A stretch of DNA of 11,888 nt from Actinomycetes bacterium (GCA_030603375.1 JAUVXY010000031.1:1-11888); one strand, 5' to 3'. Positions 1 through 6,978 are shown, counted from the stretch's first letter. Numbers and translations are program-made. Notes: generated from the sequence alone by a model not told the origin.

Positions 1-614
1 AGGTGCTTGAGGCAATTTGAATAGATTATATTGACGAGAGCGAAGTACTGACTCCTGCAGATGAAAAATTTCATGTAAATAAGTGGAATTTTAAAGTTCC
101 CTTTGTTTGCGGAGCAACTAATTTAGGGGAAGCGCTTAGAAGAATTGGAGAAGGTGCCGCAATGATAAGGACCAAAGGGGAACCGGGAACAGGAAATGTT
201 GTAGAAGCTGTGAAACACATGAGAAGTATTAGAGACAGAATAAATAAAATTGCAGCTATTCCTGAAGAAGAACTTATGACGGCAGCTAAAGAACTTGGCG
301 CTCCATATGATTTAGTTGTATATGTACATGACAACAAAAAACTGCCTGTAGTTAATTTCTCAGCAGGTGGAATAGCTACTCCTGCGGATGCTGCCATGAT
401 AATGCAGCTTGGCGCAGATGGTATCTTTGTTGGCTCTGGAATTTTTAAATCTGAAAATCCTATGAAAATGGCTAAAGCTATAGTTGAAGCTACTACTCAT
501 TACAATGACCCGGATTTGATTGCAAAAGTATCAAGAGGATTGGGCGATGCGATGCCTGGTATAGAGATGTCAGAAATTTCAAAAGAAGAAATGCTTTCTA
601 CCAGGGGATGGTAA
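1..614 (+). CDS. pdxS: Pyridoxal 5'-phosphate synthase lyase subunit PdxS, 5'-truncated and interrupted by an in-frame TGA
   Basis: PdxS condenses ribose 5-phosphate, glyceraldehyde 3-phosphate and ammonia (from PdxT) to PLP in the cytoplasm, as a dodecameric (beta/alpha)8 barrel. The frame enters at base 3 and reads VLEAI-stop-IDYIDESEVLTPAD, then RTKGEPGTGN (catalytic Lys codon at 174-176, equivalent to Lys149 of B. subtilis), FSAGGIATPADAA, GADGIFVGSGIFKS and the terminal RGW. It has 203 sense-length positions, matching residues 92-294 of the 294-residue B. subtilis protein without visible gaps. The TGA at 18-20 falls where the family has Gly97 (LGVDYIDE), one base from GGA. The next in-frame start codon is the internal ATG at 162, which would remove half the barrel. 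The N-terminal half, including the first catalytic Lys, lies outside the window. Identity is certain. Whether the gene is broken or this is an end-of-contig error is open. Confidence 0.93.
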
Positions 615-623
615 AATAAATAA

Positions 624-1223
624 ATGGAAATAAAAGTTGGAGTGCTTGCTCTTCAGGGGGCATTCAGGGAGCACATAAATGCAGTTAGAAAATGTGGGGT
701 TTATGCAAAAGAGATCAAACTTCCGGAACAGATCACCTGCATGGATGGGCTTATTATCCCCGGTGGCGAAAGTACGACTATAAATAAGCTCCTGAAAAAA
801 TATGGATTTAAGACATATTTAGATAATTTTTATAAAAAAGGCAAACCAATATTTGGAACATGCGCAGGTTTGATTGTCCTGTCAAATGACATTAAGGGAG
901 AAAAAGCAGGACTTGGATATATAGACATAACTGTAGAAAGAAATGCTTATGGCAGACAAATAGATAGTTTTGAAGAATCTGTAAATTTAAATTTAAATTA
1001 TAATTTAAATGGAAAAAATTTTAATGCTGTCTTTATAAGGGCTCCGAGGATTTTAAAGGTAGGAGGAAATGTAAAAATACTGGGAAAATTAAATGGCAAC
1101 ATAATAATGGCAAGAGAAAATAATATCCTTGTCAGTGTTTTTCATCCTGAGTTAGAAGACGACACAAGAGTCCATCAGTATTTTATAGAGATGATAAAAG
1201 AACTCAAGAAGAAGGGGGATTAA
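624..1223 (+). CDS. pdxT: Pyridoxal 5'-phosphate synthase glutaminase subunit PdxT
   Basis: Class I glutamine amidotransferase that hydrolyses glutamine and channels ammonia to PdxS. At 199 residues it matches the family (about 190-200). Visible motifs are GVLALQGAFREH (6-17), oxyanion-region GGEST (47-51), nucleophile Cys80 in FGTCAGL, ERNAYGRQ(I)DSFE, FIRAP, and the catalytic pair His174/Glu176 in FHPE. These correspond to Cys79/His170/Glu172 of B. subtilis PdxT. It starts 9 bases after the pdxS stop; the only Shine-Dalgarno-like sequence is AGGGG at 603-607, rather far (16 bases), so coupling to pdxS translation is likely. Residues 120-130 are an Asn/Leu-alternating stretch encoded almost only by A and T, in a surface-loop position of the family. 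Complete and apparently intact. Confidence 0.97.
   Translation: MEIKVGVLALQGAFREHINAVRKCGVYAKEIKLPEQITCMDGLIIPGGESTTINKLLKKYGFKTYLDNFYKKGKPIFGTCAGLIVLSNDIKGEKAGLGYIDITVERNAYGRQIDSFEESVNLNLNYNLNGKNFNAVFIRAPRILKVGGNVKILGKLNGNIIMARENNILVSVFHPELEDDTRVHQYFIEMIKELKKKGD
991..1010. repeat. 20-bp perfect AT-only palindrome inside pdxT
   Basis: The half-site ATTTAAATTA (991-1000) is followed at once by its exact reverse complement TAATTTAAAT (1001-1010). It lies in a tract of A and T only from 982 to 1010, coding for alternating Asn and Leu. It could form a cruciform or simply reflect AT-rich codon choice; no function can be assigned. Confidence 0.6.
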
Positions 1224-1224
1224 T

Positions 1225-1974
1225 ATGTCGGGTCATTCAAAATGGCATTCCATTAAACATAAAAAAGCAAAAGAGGATGCAAAAAGAGGCAATATATTTG
1301 GAAAACTCAGCAGGAATATTATGGTAGCTGCCCGGGAAGGTGGAAGCGGGGATCCCAGCAGTAACATGTCACTTTCCAATGCAATTGCCAAGGCAAAAGA
1401 ATACAATATGCCGCAGGACAATATTGAAAGGGCAATTAAGCATGGGACAGGCGAAATGGAGGGTGTAAAATATGAAAGGATATTATATGAAGGCTATGGT
1501 CCCGGCGGAATAGCTATTATGGTAGAAGTAATGACAGAAAATAAAAACAGAACTGCATCTGACATAAGAAATATTTTCAGTAGAAACAACGGAAATCTTG
1601 GTGAGGCAGGATGTGTTGGGTGGCTATTTGAAAGAAAAGGTATAATATTGATAGACAAAAATGAAGTAACCGATGAAGATGAGTTTATGCTTGGTGTTAT
1701 TGACGCGGGAGCAGAAGACATTGAAGAAGAAGGTGCTTTCTACGAGATTAGCGTAGACCCATCTGCTATTATGAAAATTAAAGAAAACCTTGAAAAAAAT
1801 AATTTTAAAATAAAATCTACTGAAATTGCTTTTGTCCCAAAATCAACTGTTGAATTATCAAAAGAGGACGCAGCAAAGGCTTTAAAACTTATTAATTTTT
1901 TGGACGAACATGATGATGTGCAGAACGTATATTCAAATCTTGAAATTTCAGACGAAATTTTGAATAAAACATGA
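1225..1974 (+). CDS. yebC: YebC/PmpR family DNA-binding transcriptional regulator / translation factor
   Basis: The N-terminal signature MSGHSKWHSIKHKK, then NIFGKLSRNI, ARxGG, NMPxDNIERAIK, YEGYGPGG, VEVMTENKNRT, IRxIFS(R)NxGNLG and the C-terminal FVPKSTVEL identify the family. The 249 residues match its usual 235-255. Members have three domains and have been described both as DNA-binding regulators (for example of ruvC or quorum-sensing genes) and, more recently, as ribosome-associated factors relieving stalling at proline-rich sequences. Which role applies here cannot be read from sequence. A strong ribosome-binding site, AGGGGGA at 1213-1219, sits 5 bases before the ATG, which begins two bases after the pdxT stop. 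Placement directly before ruvC is a very common linkage in bacteria. Confidence 0.97.
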   Translation: MSGHSKWHSIKHKKAKEDAKRGNIFGKLSRNIMVAAREGGSGDPSSNMSLSNAIAKAKEYNMPQDNIERAIKHGTGEMEGVKYERILYEGYGPGGIAIMVEVMTENKNRTASDIRNIFSRNNGNLGEAGCVGWLFERKGIILIDKNEVTDEDEFMLGVIDAGAEDIEEEGAFYEISVDPSAIMKIKENLEKNNFKIKSTEIAFVPKSTVELSKEDAAKALKLINFLDEHDDVQNVYSNLEISDEILNKT

Positions 1975-1986
1975 TATTTATAAAAA

Positions 1987-2535
1987 ATGGAAAAAACTAA
2001 AACAAGAATAATGGGGGTAGATCCGGGATTGGCAACAACAGGCGTAGCAATATTGGATGTAGTGGGAAGCAGCTATAATCCAGTATACTGCAACTGTATT
2101 ATAACAAAAAAAAATAAACCAATCTGTGAAAGATTAAATAAAATTTATACTTCAATAAATGAATTAGTTTTAAAATATTCTCCTACCTGTATTGCAATCG
2201 AAGAAATATTTTTTAGTGCAAATGTTAAAAGCGCTATAAATGTCGGGCAGGCTCGCGGTGTTTCTATTATAGCTGGAAGCATAAATAATCTTGAGATATG
2301 CGAATATACACCGCTTCAAGTAAAGCAAGCAGTTGTTGGGTATGGAAGGGCAACAAAAAAACAAATACAATATATGGTAAAAGTAATATTGGGTTTGAGG
2401 GATGATATGAAGAATAATTTTCTCTCTGAAAAAGATGATGCATGGGATGCAATGGCAATTGCCATATGCCATGCTAACAGCAGCAGATTTCAGAGTAAAG
2501 CAGCCAAAGTCTTAACAGGGGGGCAGGAGTCTTAA
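1987..2535 (+). CDS. ruvC: Holliday junction resolvase RuvC
   Basis: Dimeric RNase H-fold endonuclease that nicks Holliday junctions symmetrically with the RuvAB motor. The four acidic metal ligands are visible: Asp12 in GVDPG, Glu72 in AIEEIFF, and Asp151/Asp154 in DDAWDAMAIAICH (E. coli Asp7, Glu66, Asp138, Asp141). NVKSAINVGQARGV and the YTPLQVKQAVVGYGRATKxQ segment are also typical. The 182 residues are normal for Gram-positive RuvC. The ATG follows the yebC stop by 12 A/T-rich bases with no Shine-Dalgarno match. The alternative Met9 would delete the first beta-strand, so the first ATG is preferred. A run of nine A (2106-2114) lies in the coding sequence. Confidence 0.97.
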   Translation: MEKTKTRIMGVDPGLATTGVAILDVVGSSYNPVYCNCIITKKNKPICERLNKIYTSINELVLKYSPTCIAIEEIFFSANVKSAINVGQARGVSIIAGSINNLEICEYTPLQVKQAVVGYGRATKKQIQYMVKVILGLRDDMKNNFLSEKDDAWDAMAIAICHANSSRFQSKAAKVLTGGQES

Positions 2536-3129
2536 ATGATTGCCAGAATAAGCGGTAAAATAATACAGAAAATGCCATCCAGCGTGATAATACAAACAGG
2601 CGGAATAGGGTTTGAAATACTTATTTCCGGCAGAACCTTTGAAAAGCTTCCAGATGCAGGCAAAGATGCTGAACTTGATATATATACGCATGTTAGAGAA
2701 GATGAATTAAGGTTAGTTGGTTTTTTTACATCAAAGGAAAAAGAACTTTTTCTAAAACTGCTTAATATATCCGGAATATCAATAAAAATTGCTTTAAGCG
2801 CTTTTTCCATATATGGCACAGATGAATTAAAAAATATAATTGTAAACAGAGAAGTTGATTTAATAAAAAGAATACCGGGTATTGGCAAAAAACTTGCCGA
2901 GAGGGTAATTCTTGAACTTAGAGAAAAATTAAGCGAAGAGGCATTTGAAGGCATGGGACCAATGCAGCATCTTGCGGGAGATGAGAAAATGTATGATGTT
3001 AGGAAGGCTTTAAAGACTCTTGGCTACAATTCTAAAGAAATTAATAAAGCGATGGCAAAAATAGACATAAAAAATGCTAAAGATATGAAAACCGAGGATA
3101 TTTTAAAGCTTGTCTTAAGGGAGGTATAA
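2536..3129 (+). CDS. ruvA: Holliday junction branch migration protein RuvA
   Basis: RuvA tetramers bind the four-way junction and load the RuvB motors. At 197 residues it shows the N-terminal OB-fold (about 1-64, beginning MIARISGKI), two helix-hairpin-helix motifs (ISGISIKIA at 78-86; IPGIGKKLAERV at 113-124) and the flexible C-terminal RuvB-binding domain (about 150-197, with VRKALKTLGYNSKEI). The first hairpin has Ser-Ile where the family usually has Gly-Pro, a mild departure; the second is canonical. The ATG follows the ruvC TAA with no gap. A GGCAGGAG ribosome-binding site (2522-2529) lies inside the end of ruvC, so the two are probably translationally coupled. Confidence 0.97.
   Translation: MIARISGKIIQKMPSSVIIQTGGIGFEILISGRTFEKLPDAGKDAELDIYTHVREDELRLVGFFTSKEKELFLKLLNISGISIKIALSAFSIYGTDELKNIIVNREVDLIKRIPGIGKKLAERVILELREKLSEEAFEGMGPMQHLAGDEKMYDVRKALKTLGYNSKEINKAMAKIDIKNAKDMKTEDILKLVLREV
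3117..3125 (+). promoter_or_regulatory. Strong Shine-Dalgarno sequence that fixes the ruvB start
   Basis: AAGGGAGGT overlaps the last codons of ruvA and is among the best ribosome-binding sites in the window. It lies 4 bases before the ATT at 3130 and 7 before the ATT at 3133. No ATG, GTG or TTG in the ruvB frame is within reach. The ATG at 3146 is in another frame and meets a stop after ten codons. Confidence 0.75.
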
Positions 3130-3132
3130 ATT

Positions 3133-4173
3133 ATTACTAAAAATAATGGCGACAGCAATAACGAAGGCAGTGATGTAAATCCTAAATATAAAAAAGAAGA
3201 TGTTGAACTTGACAGGAGTCTTCGCCCAAAGAATTTATCAAACTTTATAGGGCAGAAAAAAATAGTGGAAAATCTTTTAGTTTTTATAAGCTCTGCCAAA
3301 AAAAGAGGCGAGCCCCTGGATCATGTAATATTGTCGGGACCGCCCGGGATCGGCAAAACCTGCCTGGCAGAGATAATATCCAATGAATTAGGCGTAAATT
3401 TTAAAATAACCTCAGGACCGGCAATAGAACGAGCTGGCGATCTGGCAGCAATTTTGACAAATTTAGAGAAATTTGATGTTTTGTTTATTGATGAGATACA
3501 CAGGTTAAACAGGACAGTTGAGGAAACGCTGTATCCGGTTATGGAAGATTATAAGCTGGACATAATAATAGGAAAGGGCCCATCTGCAAAATCAATTAGA
3601 ATTGATATTTCTCCTTTTACCATTATAGGAGCTACTACAAGAATCGGCCTTATAGCATCACCGCTGAGGGACAGGTTTGGCGTAAATTTGAGGCTTGATT
3701 ACTACAAAGAAAAAAACATTACTAAAATAATACAGAGATCTGCAAGAATAATGGGGTTTGAAATATCGGAAGACGGCGCAGCAGCAATTGCAAAGAGGAG
3801 CAGGGGCACCCCCAGGATAGCAAACAGGCTTTTGAGAAGAGTAAGAGATTATGCATATATAAACAGTGATGGCAAAATAGATGAGAAAATAGCAGAGAAT
3901 GCTTTAACAAAACTTGATATAGATAAACTTGGATTGGATATTGTTGACAAAAAGATACTTGATACTATTATTAATAAATTTAATGGCGGTCCTGTAGGGG
4001 TTGGAACTATTGCAGTGTCCATAGGCGAGGAAACCAATACTGTTGAAGATGTATATGAACCATACCTGCTGCAGTTAGGTTTTATTAAAAGAACACAAAA
4101 GGGAAGAGTAGCCACAAGTTTAGGATTTAAACATTTAGGGGTTAAAAAAGATAACAGCCAGAAGCTTTTTTGA
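3133..4173 (+). CDS. ruvB: Holliday junction branch migration ATPase RuvB, apparent ATT start
   Basis: Hexameric AAA+ motor that pumps DNA through the RuvA-bound junction. Counting from ATT 3133 (346 residues, family about 330-350) one sees a variable Asn-rich leader, then DRSLRPKNLSNFIGQ (adenine-binding N-terminus), Walker A GPPGIGKT (69-76), AIERAGDLAAIL, Walker B FIDEIHRL, GKGPSAKSIR, sensor 1 GATTRIGL, arginine finger LRDRFG, sensor 2 RGTPRIANRLLRR, and the winged-helix FNGGPVGVGTIA and EDVYEPYLLQLGFI. The only in-frame standard start, GTG at 3265, lies inside the conserved IGQxxxVxNL motif and would delete conserved residues. The frame is open from the ruvA stop and begins ATT-ATT right after a strong Shine-Dalgarno sequence. 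The start is therefore ATT 3133 or 3130, or an ATG miscalled as ATT. Ends with TGA. Confidence 0.92.
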   Translation: MTKNNGDSNNEGSDVNPKYKKEDVELDRSLRPKNLSNFIGQKKIVENLLVFISSAKKRGEPLDHVILSGPPGIGKTCLAEIISNELGVNFKITSGPAIERAGDLAAILTNLEKFDVLFIDEIHRLNRTVEETLYPVMEDYKLDIIIGKGPSAKSIRIDISPFTIIGATTRIGLIASPLRDRFGVNLRLDYYKEKNITKIIQRSARIMGFEISEDGAAAIAKRSRGTPRIANRLLRRVRDYAYINSDGKIDEKIAENALTKLDIDKLGLDIVDKKILDTIINKFNGGPVGVGTIAVSIGEETNTVEDVYEPYLLQLGFIKRTQKGRVATSLGFKHLGVKKDNSQKLF

Positions 4174-4213
4174 GTTAAAGATTTTATTTTTTTTACATGT
4201 CAGGTGCTTTATT

Positions 4214-5227
4214 ATGAAACTTAATCTTTTTGATTACAATCTTCCTGAAAAATATATTGCTCAAAAACCATTATTACATAGGGATAAATCAAAGTTACTA
4301 ATACTGGACAGGAAATCCGGGGCCATAAAACATGATATATTTTTAAATCTTCCGGGTTACGTAAATAGTAAAGACATACTTGTAGTCAATGAAAGCAAGG
4401 TTGCAAAATGCAGGTTATTTGGGAAAAAGGAAGAAACTGGAGCTAAAATTGAATGTTTTGTCCTAAACAAGGTAAAAGATAATCAATATCTCGCATTGCT
4501 AAAGCCTTCAAAGAGGCTTAAAATTTCCGGTAGGGTTTTTTTAGAAGATTACTGTTTTGTGGTTAAATCAAAGTTAGATTACGGCAAAGCCATAATAGAA
4601 TTTAATGCTCCGCTGGACATAATTTTTGAGAAATTTGGTAAAATACCGCTTCCGCCATATATAAAGAACAATGACATTGACGAGTCACGTTATCAGACCA
4701 TATATGCAAAAGAAGATGGTTCAACAGCATCTCCTACAGCGGGTCTTCATTTTACTAAAAATTTAATCAGCCGATTAAAGGCTAAAGGGGTAAAATTTGC
4801 AAAAGTAAGGCTGGATATAGGGCTCGATACTTTTAGGCCCGTAATAGAAGAAGAGATTAAAGATCATAAGATGCATAGTGAATATTACAGCATATCAAAG
4901 CTGGAGGCAGAAAAGATAAACAGCGCTAAAAAAAATGGCGGCAGAGTGATTGCCGTTGGAACAACATCTACAAGGGTGCTTGAGACTGTAGTATCAAAAA
5001 ATGGTATAATAACAGAAGATAGCGGACTGACAGATTTGTATGTATATCCGGGGTATAAATTTAAAATTGTAGACTGCATGATAACTAATTTTCATATTCC
5101 AAAATCTACGCTTCTCATTATGGTAAGTGCTTTTGCAGGAAGAAAAAATATTTTAAATGCTTACAGTGAGGCTAAAAGAAATAGTTACAGGTTTTACAGT
5201 TTTGGAGACTGTATGATGGTTGTTTAA
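4214..5227 (+). CDS. queA: S-adenosylmethionine:tRNA ribosyltransferase-isomerase QueA
   Basis: Transfers and isomerises the ribose of S-adenosylmethionine onto 7-aminomethyl-7-deazaguanine in tRNA, giving epoxyqueuosine at wobble position 34 of GUN-anticodon tRNAs. The 337 residues match the family (about 340). Motifs include FDYNLPEKYIAQKP at the N-terminus, RDKSKLLILDR, VVNESKVAKCRLFGKK, PLPPYI, RYQTIYA, the highly conserved STASPTAGLHFT (170-181), DIGLDTFRPV, HSEYY, GTTSTRVLE and NFHIPKSTLL near the C-terminus. AGGTG at 4202-4206 lies 7 bases before the ATG. The 40-base gap after ruvB contains a T-rich run but no convincing hairpin. tgt, which acts earlier in the same pathway, follows. 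Confidence 0.97.
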   Translation: MKLNLFDYNLPEKYIAQKPLLHRDKSKLLILDRKSGAIKHDIFLNLPGYVNSKDILVVNESKVAKCRLFGKKEETGAKIECFVLNKVKDNQYLALLKPSKRLKISGRVFLEDYCFVVKSKLDYGKAIIEFNAPLDIIFEKFGKIPLPPYIKNNDIDESRYQTIYAKEDGSTASPTAGLHFTKNLISRLKAKGVKFAKVRLDIGLDTFRPVIEEEIKDHKMHSEYYSISKLEAEKINSAKKNGGRVIAVGTTSTRVLETVVSKNGIITEDSGLTDLYVYPGYKFKIVDCMITNFHIPKSTLLIMVSAFAGRKNILNAYSEAKRNSYRFYSFGDCMMVV

Positions 5228-5304
5228 GTATAGGATAAGATAGAAAAATGCAGGAATTAAAAAATATTTGTAAAAACTATAGGTAAAGAGAAAATTAAAA
5301 ATCA

Positions 5305-6432
5305 GTGAATTTTTTCAAAGTTTTAAAAAAAGATAGCAAAACGTCTGCAAGGGTTGGCAGGCTAAGTACAGGCAGAAACATTGTGAATACGCCTGTTTTT
5401 ATGCCTGTTGGAACCAAAGGTACGGTTAAAGCTGTTACATCCGAACAATTATATGAAACGGGATGCGGCATTATACTCGGAAACCTATATCACTTGTATC
5501 TTCAGCCGGGTATCGAAGTTATAGAAGAAGCAGGAGGACTTCACAAGTTTATAAACTGGAAAAAAAGCATACTTACAGACAGTGGCGGGTTTCAGGTCTT
5601 TAGCCTTGGTAAGATAAGAAAAGTTGTTGAAGACGGAGTAGAATTTAAGTCCATTATTGATGGTTCCTATCATTTCTTTAGTCCTGCAAAGGTTATTGAA
5701 ATGCAAGCAAAAATCGGTTCCGACATAATGATGGTTTTGGATGAATGTATACCGTTTAGCTCAGATTACAGATATGTCATGGAAGCTGCGGGAAGAACTT
5801 TAAAGTGGGCCGAAATATCCCTGAAAGCAAAGCGCGCCATAAATTCAAAAAAAGAATCCAAAATATTTGGGATAGTGCAGGGCGGATTTAGCAAGGATAT
5901 AAGAAAATTTTGTGCAGAGTCTATTTCTGAAATGGAGTTTGACGGCATTGCAATAGGAGGTTTAAGCGTAGGAGAAGAAAGGTCCCAGACTATTGATATT
6001 TTAAATTATACGGTAAATTATGTAGACAGAACCAAGCCAATATATTTTATGGGGCTTGGCGACCCTGTAGGGATTATAGATGCAATTAGCGCAGGGATTG
6101 ATATGTTTGATTGTGTTATGCCAACAAGAATTTCAAGAAATGGAAGTGTTTTTACATCTGAAGGAAAAATCAATATTAAAAATAAGAGATATACAAAAGA
6201 TTTTACTCCTCTGGATAAAAAATGCAGCTGTTACACATGCAGAAATTACACAAAGTCTTACTTAAAGCATTTATACAAAAGCAAGGAAATTCTCTCAAGC
6301 ATACTGCTTACAATACATAATCTTTATTTTCTGCATAACTTAATAAATGAAGCAAGAAATGCTATTATAGAGAATAATTTTTCAAATTTTAGAGAAGAAT
6401 TTAAAAAAAGTTATGCAGAAAATCAACAATAA
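5305..6432 (+). CDS. tgt: tRNA-guanine(34) transglycosylase Tgt
   Basis: Exchanges guanine-34 for preQ1 in tRNAs for Asp, Asn, His and Tyr, the step before QueA. The 375 residues are typical of bacterial Tgt. Visible features are Asp92 in DSGGFQVFS (general acid/base region), GIVQGG, GGLSVGE, nucleophile Asp269 in GIDMFDCVMPTR, and a complete zinc site Cys307-x-Cys309-x2-Cys312-x25-His338. The start is GTG at 5305. A TAA two codons upstream in the same frame (5296-5298) excludes a longer product, and no good Shine-Dalgarno sequence precedes it. The presence of both queA and tgt implies queuosine synthesis or salvage of a precursor; the preQ1 biosynthesis genes are not in this window. Confidence 0.97.
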   Translation: MNFFKVLKKDSKTSARVGRLSTGRNIVNTPVFMPVGTKGTVKAVTSEQLYETGCGIILGNLYHLYLQPGIEVIEEAGGLHKFINWKKSILTDSGGFQVFSLGKIRKVVEDGVEFKSIIDGSYHFFSPAKVIEMQAKIGSDIMMVLDECIPFSSDYRYVMEAAGRTLKWAEISLKAKRAINSKKESKIFGIVQGGFSKDIRKFCAESISEMEFDGIAIGGLSVGEERSQTIDILNYTVNYVDRTKPIYFMGLGDPVGIIDAISAGIDMFDCVMPTRISRNGSVFTSEGKINIKNKRYTKDFTPLDKKCSCYTCRNYTKSYLKHLYKSKEILSSILLTIHNLYFLHNLINEARNAIIENNFSNFREEFKKSYAENQQ

Positions 6433-6532
6433 TGTAAAAAATAAAATTAATCATTTGCAAATTTTCTAAAGATGTTAATAATAGTAATATTTGGTATTCA
6501 AAAACTTAAATTATTTAAAAAGAAGAATCTAT

Positions 6533-6540
6533 AGGGAGGA
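6533..6540 (+). promoter_or_regulatory. Ribosome-binding site of yajC
   Basis: AGGGAGGA lies 3 bases before the yajC ATG, after the largest intergenic gap of the window (111 bases, very AT-rich). I see only poor matches to sigma-70-type boxes and no hairpin in that gap, so an internal promoter is possible but not shown. Confidence 0.7.
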
Positions 6541-6543
6541 CTT

Positions 6544-6972
6544 ATGAAAATAACAAAAAAATTTATTGCCATAATGATGATAAGTGTCTTATCTGCGGGC
6601 ATGGCAATACTTGCAATTGGGTGTTACCCACTGATGCCGGCAGGAGATACAGAAGAAGCCGGAACAGCTGTAACTGGAGGAGCTGAGGACGGAATTTCAG
6701 GAATGCTTGCACAATATGGAACATGGATATGGCTGGCAGTCTTAGGAGTAGCATTTTATTTCCTTTTGATAAGACCGCAAAGGCAGAAAACAAAAAAAAC
6801 ACAGGACCTTTTATCAAGCATACAAAGGGGAGATGAAGTAGTGACGATAGGTGGACTTTATGGGAGAGTAAAGGATATCAGGGATGATGTCATGACCATC
6901 ACTATCGCCAGCGGTGTGGATATAAAAGTTTCTAAGGGTGCTGTATCTAAGAAAATAAGCGGTACAACATAA
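6544..6972 (+). CDS. yajC: Preprotein translocase subunit YajC with an extra lipoprotein-like signal peptide
   Basis: YajC joins SecD-SecF in the accessory complex of the SecYEG translocon. The family core is residues 57-142: a membrane segment (WIWLAVLGVAFYFLLI) followed by the signature RPQRQKTKK and a cytoplasmic domain with GDEVVTIGGLYGRV. Before it is an unusual N-terminus: basic MKITKK, a hydrophobic stretch to residue 26, and LAIGC with Cys27, which fits a permissive lipobox. A Gly/Ala/acidic linker (about 28-52) joins the two. The total of 142 residues exceeds the usual 85-115. If cleaved and lipidated, Cys27 would sit on the outer face, consistent with the known N-out, C-in topology. 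Start supported by the strong ribosome-binding site. secD follows after 6 bases. Confidence 0.93.
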   Translation: MKITKKFIAIMMISVLSAGMAILAIGCYPLMPAGDTEEAGTAVTGGAEDGISGMLAQYGTWIWLAVLGVAFYFLLIRPQRQKTKKTQDLLSSIQRGDEVVTIGGLYGRVKDIRDDVMTITIASGVDIKVSKGAVSKKISGTT

Positions 6973-6978
6973 AAAAAT

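Noticed and set aside
18..20. Genome-wide UGA-to-glycine recoding (genetic code 25), suggested by TGA at a Gly position
   Set aside because: No other internal TGA occurs in about 11.8 kb of coding sequence, Gly is written GGN throughout, and TGA ends yebC, ruvB and secD at the expected family lengths.
18..20. Selenocysteine codon in PdxS
   Set aside because: The position is Gly in the family, not Cys or a redox site, and no SECIS-like hairpin is apparent downstream.
162..614. A separate 150-residue protein starting at ATG 162
   Set aside because: It is only the C-terminal half of PdxS; the homology continues upstream across the TGA to the window edge.
3265..4173. GTG at 3265 as the ruvB start
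   Set aside because: It lies inside the conserved IGQxxxVxNL motif, has no Shine-Dalgarno sequence, and would delete conserved N-terminal residues that are encoded in frame upstream.
4144..4200. Intrinsic terminator after ruvB (A-run, then T-rich tract)
   Set aside because: The possible stem is only A-T pairs plus one G-C with a long loop, so a stable hairpin is unlikely.
6080..6265. Plus-strand 61-codon frame inside tgt
   Set aside because: Out of frame with the zinc site and active-site segment of Tgt, and no independent support.
6433..6543. Promoter for yajC in the 111-base gap
   Set aside because: Candidates such as TTGGTA with TTTAAA match only four of six bases per box, which is expected by chance in such AT-rich sequence.
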